Assembly (NCBI GenBank): GCA_020350305.1
Contig: CP070709.1
Span: forward strand, 894,706-901,736
Reading direction: 5' to 3'
DNA length: 7,031 nt
From: Candidatus Bathyarchaeota archaeon
GTDB taxonomy: Archaea > Thermoproteota > Bathyarchaeia > Bathyarchaeales > Bathyarchaeaceae
Position numbers and translations under genes: made by a program. Below are positions 6,672-7,031 of this stretch, one piece after another (position 1 is the stretch's first letter; every line of letters begins with the position of its first letter). The notes under the pieces are model-generated. The model saw nothing but the letters and a program-made list of their open reading frames with translations. It ran no database searches and was not told the DNA's origin.

Positions 6672-7030
6672 AGTTTCTCAACATCACTAGGTGTTTCTTT
6701 CTCTCGCGTGCGCACAAATCCTCTTAGAACGGGCAACACAAACACAATTGAGATCTTGTAAATACTCACAGAAAACATGCTGTTGTATAAACTCCATGCA
6801 ACTACTTCTGTTGTTTTCATCAATAGAACAAAATCGTCAACGAAATGGAGAGAAACATTTACAATTGAAAACAATATGGTTATCATTGATAGGACGACAA
6901 TGCATCTCTCTGCAACTCCCTCTTTTCTTATTCTGTAAAATATCAGACCCAAAACAGCTGCAGAAAAAAGCATCCAAATATGGAAAAGCATGATTATTTT
7001 TAGTCCACCATTTGCCACCGCTCCAGTCAC
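6668..7030 (-). CDS. Small three-helix membrane protein of unknown function (5' end uncertain)
   Basis: The frame is open to the right edge. It could start at GTG 7030 (120 aa), continue beyond the window, or start at ATG 6991 (107 aa). I favour ATG 6991: GGTGGA at 7009-7004 lies 12 bases upstream, a long but possible spacing, and the protein then begins directly with a hydrophobic helix. Numbered from GTG 7030, membrane segments lie at about residues 12-32, 43-63 and 76-104. Basic stretches (RIRKEG after helix 1, RTREKE after helix 3) suggest N-terminus outside and C-terminus in the cytoplasm. I do not recognise a family. The stop overlaps the start of the transglutaminase gene by four bases (ATGA), so the two are very likely co-translated. 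A helper or membrane subunit for that large protein is an inference from position only. Confidence 0.75.
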   Translation of the reverse strand: MTGAVANGGLKIIMLFHIWMLFSAAVLGLIFYRIRKEGVAERCIVVLSMITILFSIVNVSLHFVDDFVLLMKTTEVVAWSLYNSMFSVSIYKISIVFVLPVLRGFVRTREKETPSDVEKL

Positions 7031-7031
7031 A

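Noticed and set aside
6993..7003. AT-rich stretch resembling a TATA box before ATG 6991
   Set aside because: It ends only a few bases before the start codon. An archaeal TATA box would lie about 25 bases upstream of the transcription start, so it cannot serve this gene.
1..7031. tRNA or rRNA genes, CRISPR arrays, insertion sequences, attachment sites
   Set aside because: Reading through both strands I saw no tRNA-like arms, spaced repeats, transposase motifs or terminal inverted repeats. Protein-coding sequence fills almost the whole window.

Overview
The window holds part of one densely packed operon, read entirely from the minus strand. In transcription order (right to left) the genes are: a small three-helix membrane protein (6668-7030, 5' end uncertain); a very large membrane-anchored transglutaminase-like protein (3447-6671); a four-helix membrane protein with a basic cytoplasmic tail (2699-3457/3460); a MoxR-family AAA+ ATPase (1731-2702); a DUF58 protein (405-1724); and the start of a polytopic membrane protein that runs off the left edge (1-388/397). 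No gene is supported on the plus strand. Junctions are 4- to 14-base overlaps or gaps of 6 to 16 bases, so there is no room for an internal terminator, and no stretch above 300 bases lacks a gene.

The host is most likely an archaeon. Shine-Dalgarno sites are of the GGTGA type, TTG is used as a start, and the large protein combines an N-terminal anchor, repeated beta-sandwich modules and many N-glycosylation sequons, as in archaeal surface proteins. Base composition looks moderately AT-rich by eye. An uncultured lineage such as Bathyarchaeia is a guess; the sequence does not settle it.

Functionally this is an archaeal version of the MoxR / DUF58 / transglutaminase (TgpA-like) module. In bacteria TgpA is one polypeptide: several N-terminal membrane helices, an external transglutaminase domain, one more helix, and a cytoplasmic DUF4129 domain. 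Here the same ingredients appear with a different distribution. The large protein keeps the external transglutaminase core (Cys269, His311, Asp327), a second membrane helix and a DUF4129-like tail. It has only one N-terminal helix, carries about five extra extracellular beta-sandwich modules, and has an additional beta-rich domain on the predicted cytoplasmic side. Separate small membrane proteins on either side could supply the missing helices. The MoxR ATPase and DUF58 protein are the expected partners on the membrane and cytoplasmic side. Substrate and process are unknown; remodelling or processing of cell-surface protein is the reasonable guess.

Two junctions, MoxR to DUF58 and DUF58 to the last gene, share a design. 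The final AGG codon plus the TGA stop of the upstream gene forms the AGGTGA ribosome site of the next gene, which starts at TTG, and a nearby ACCTT(G) could pair with that site. This suggests tight translational coupling.
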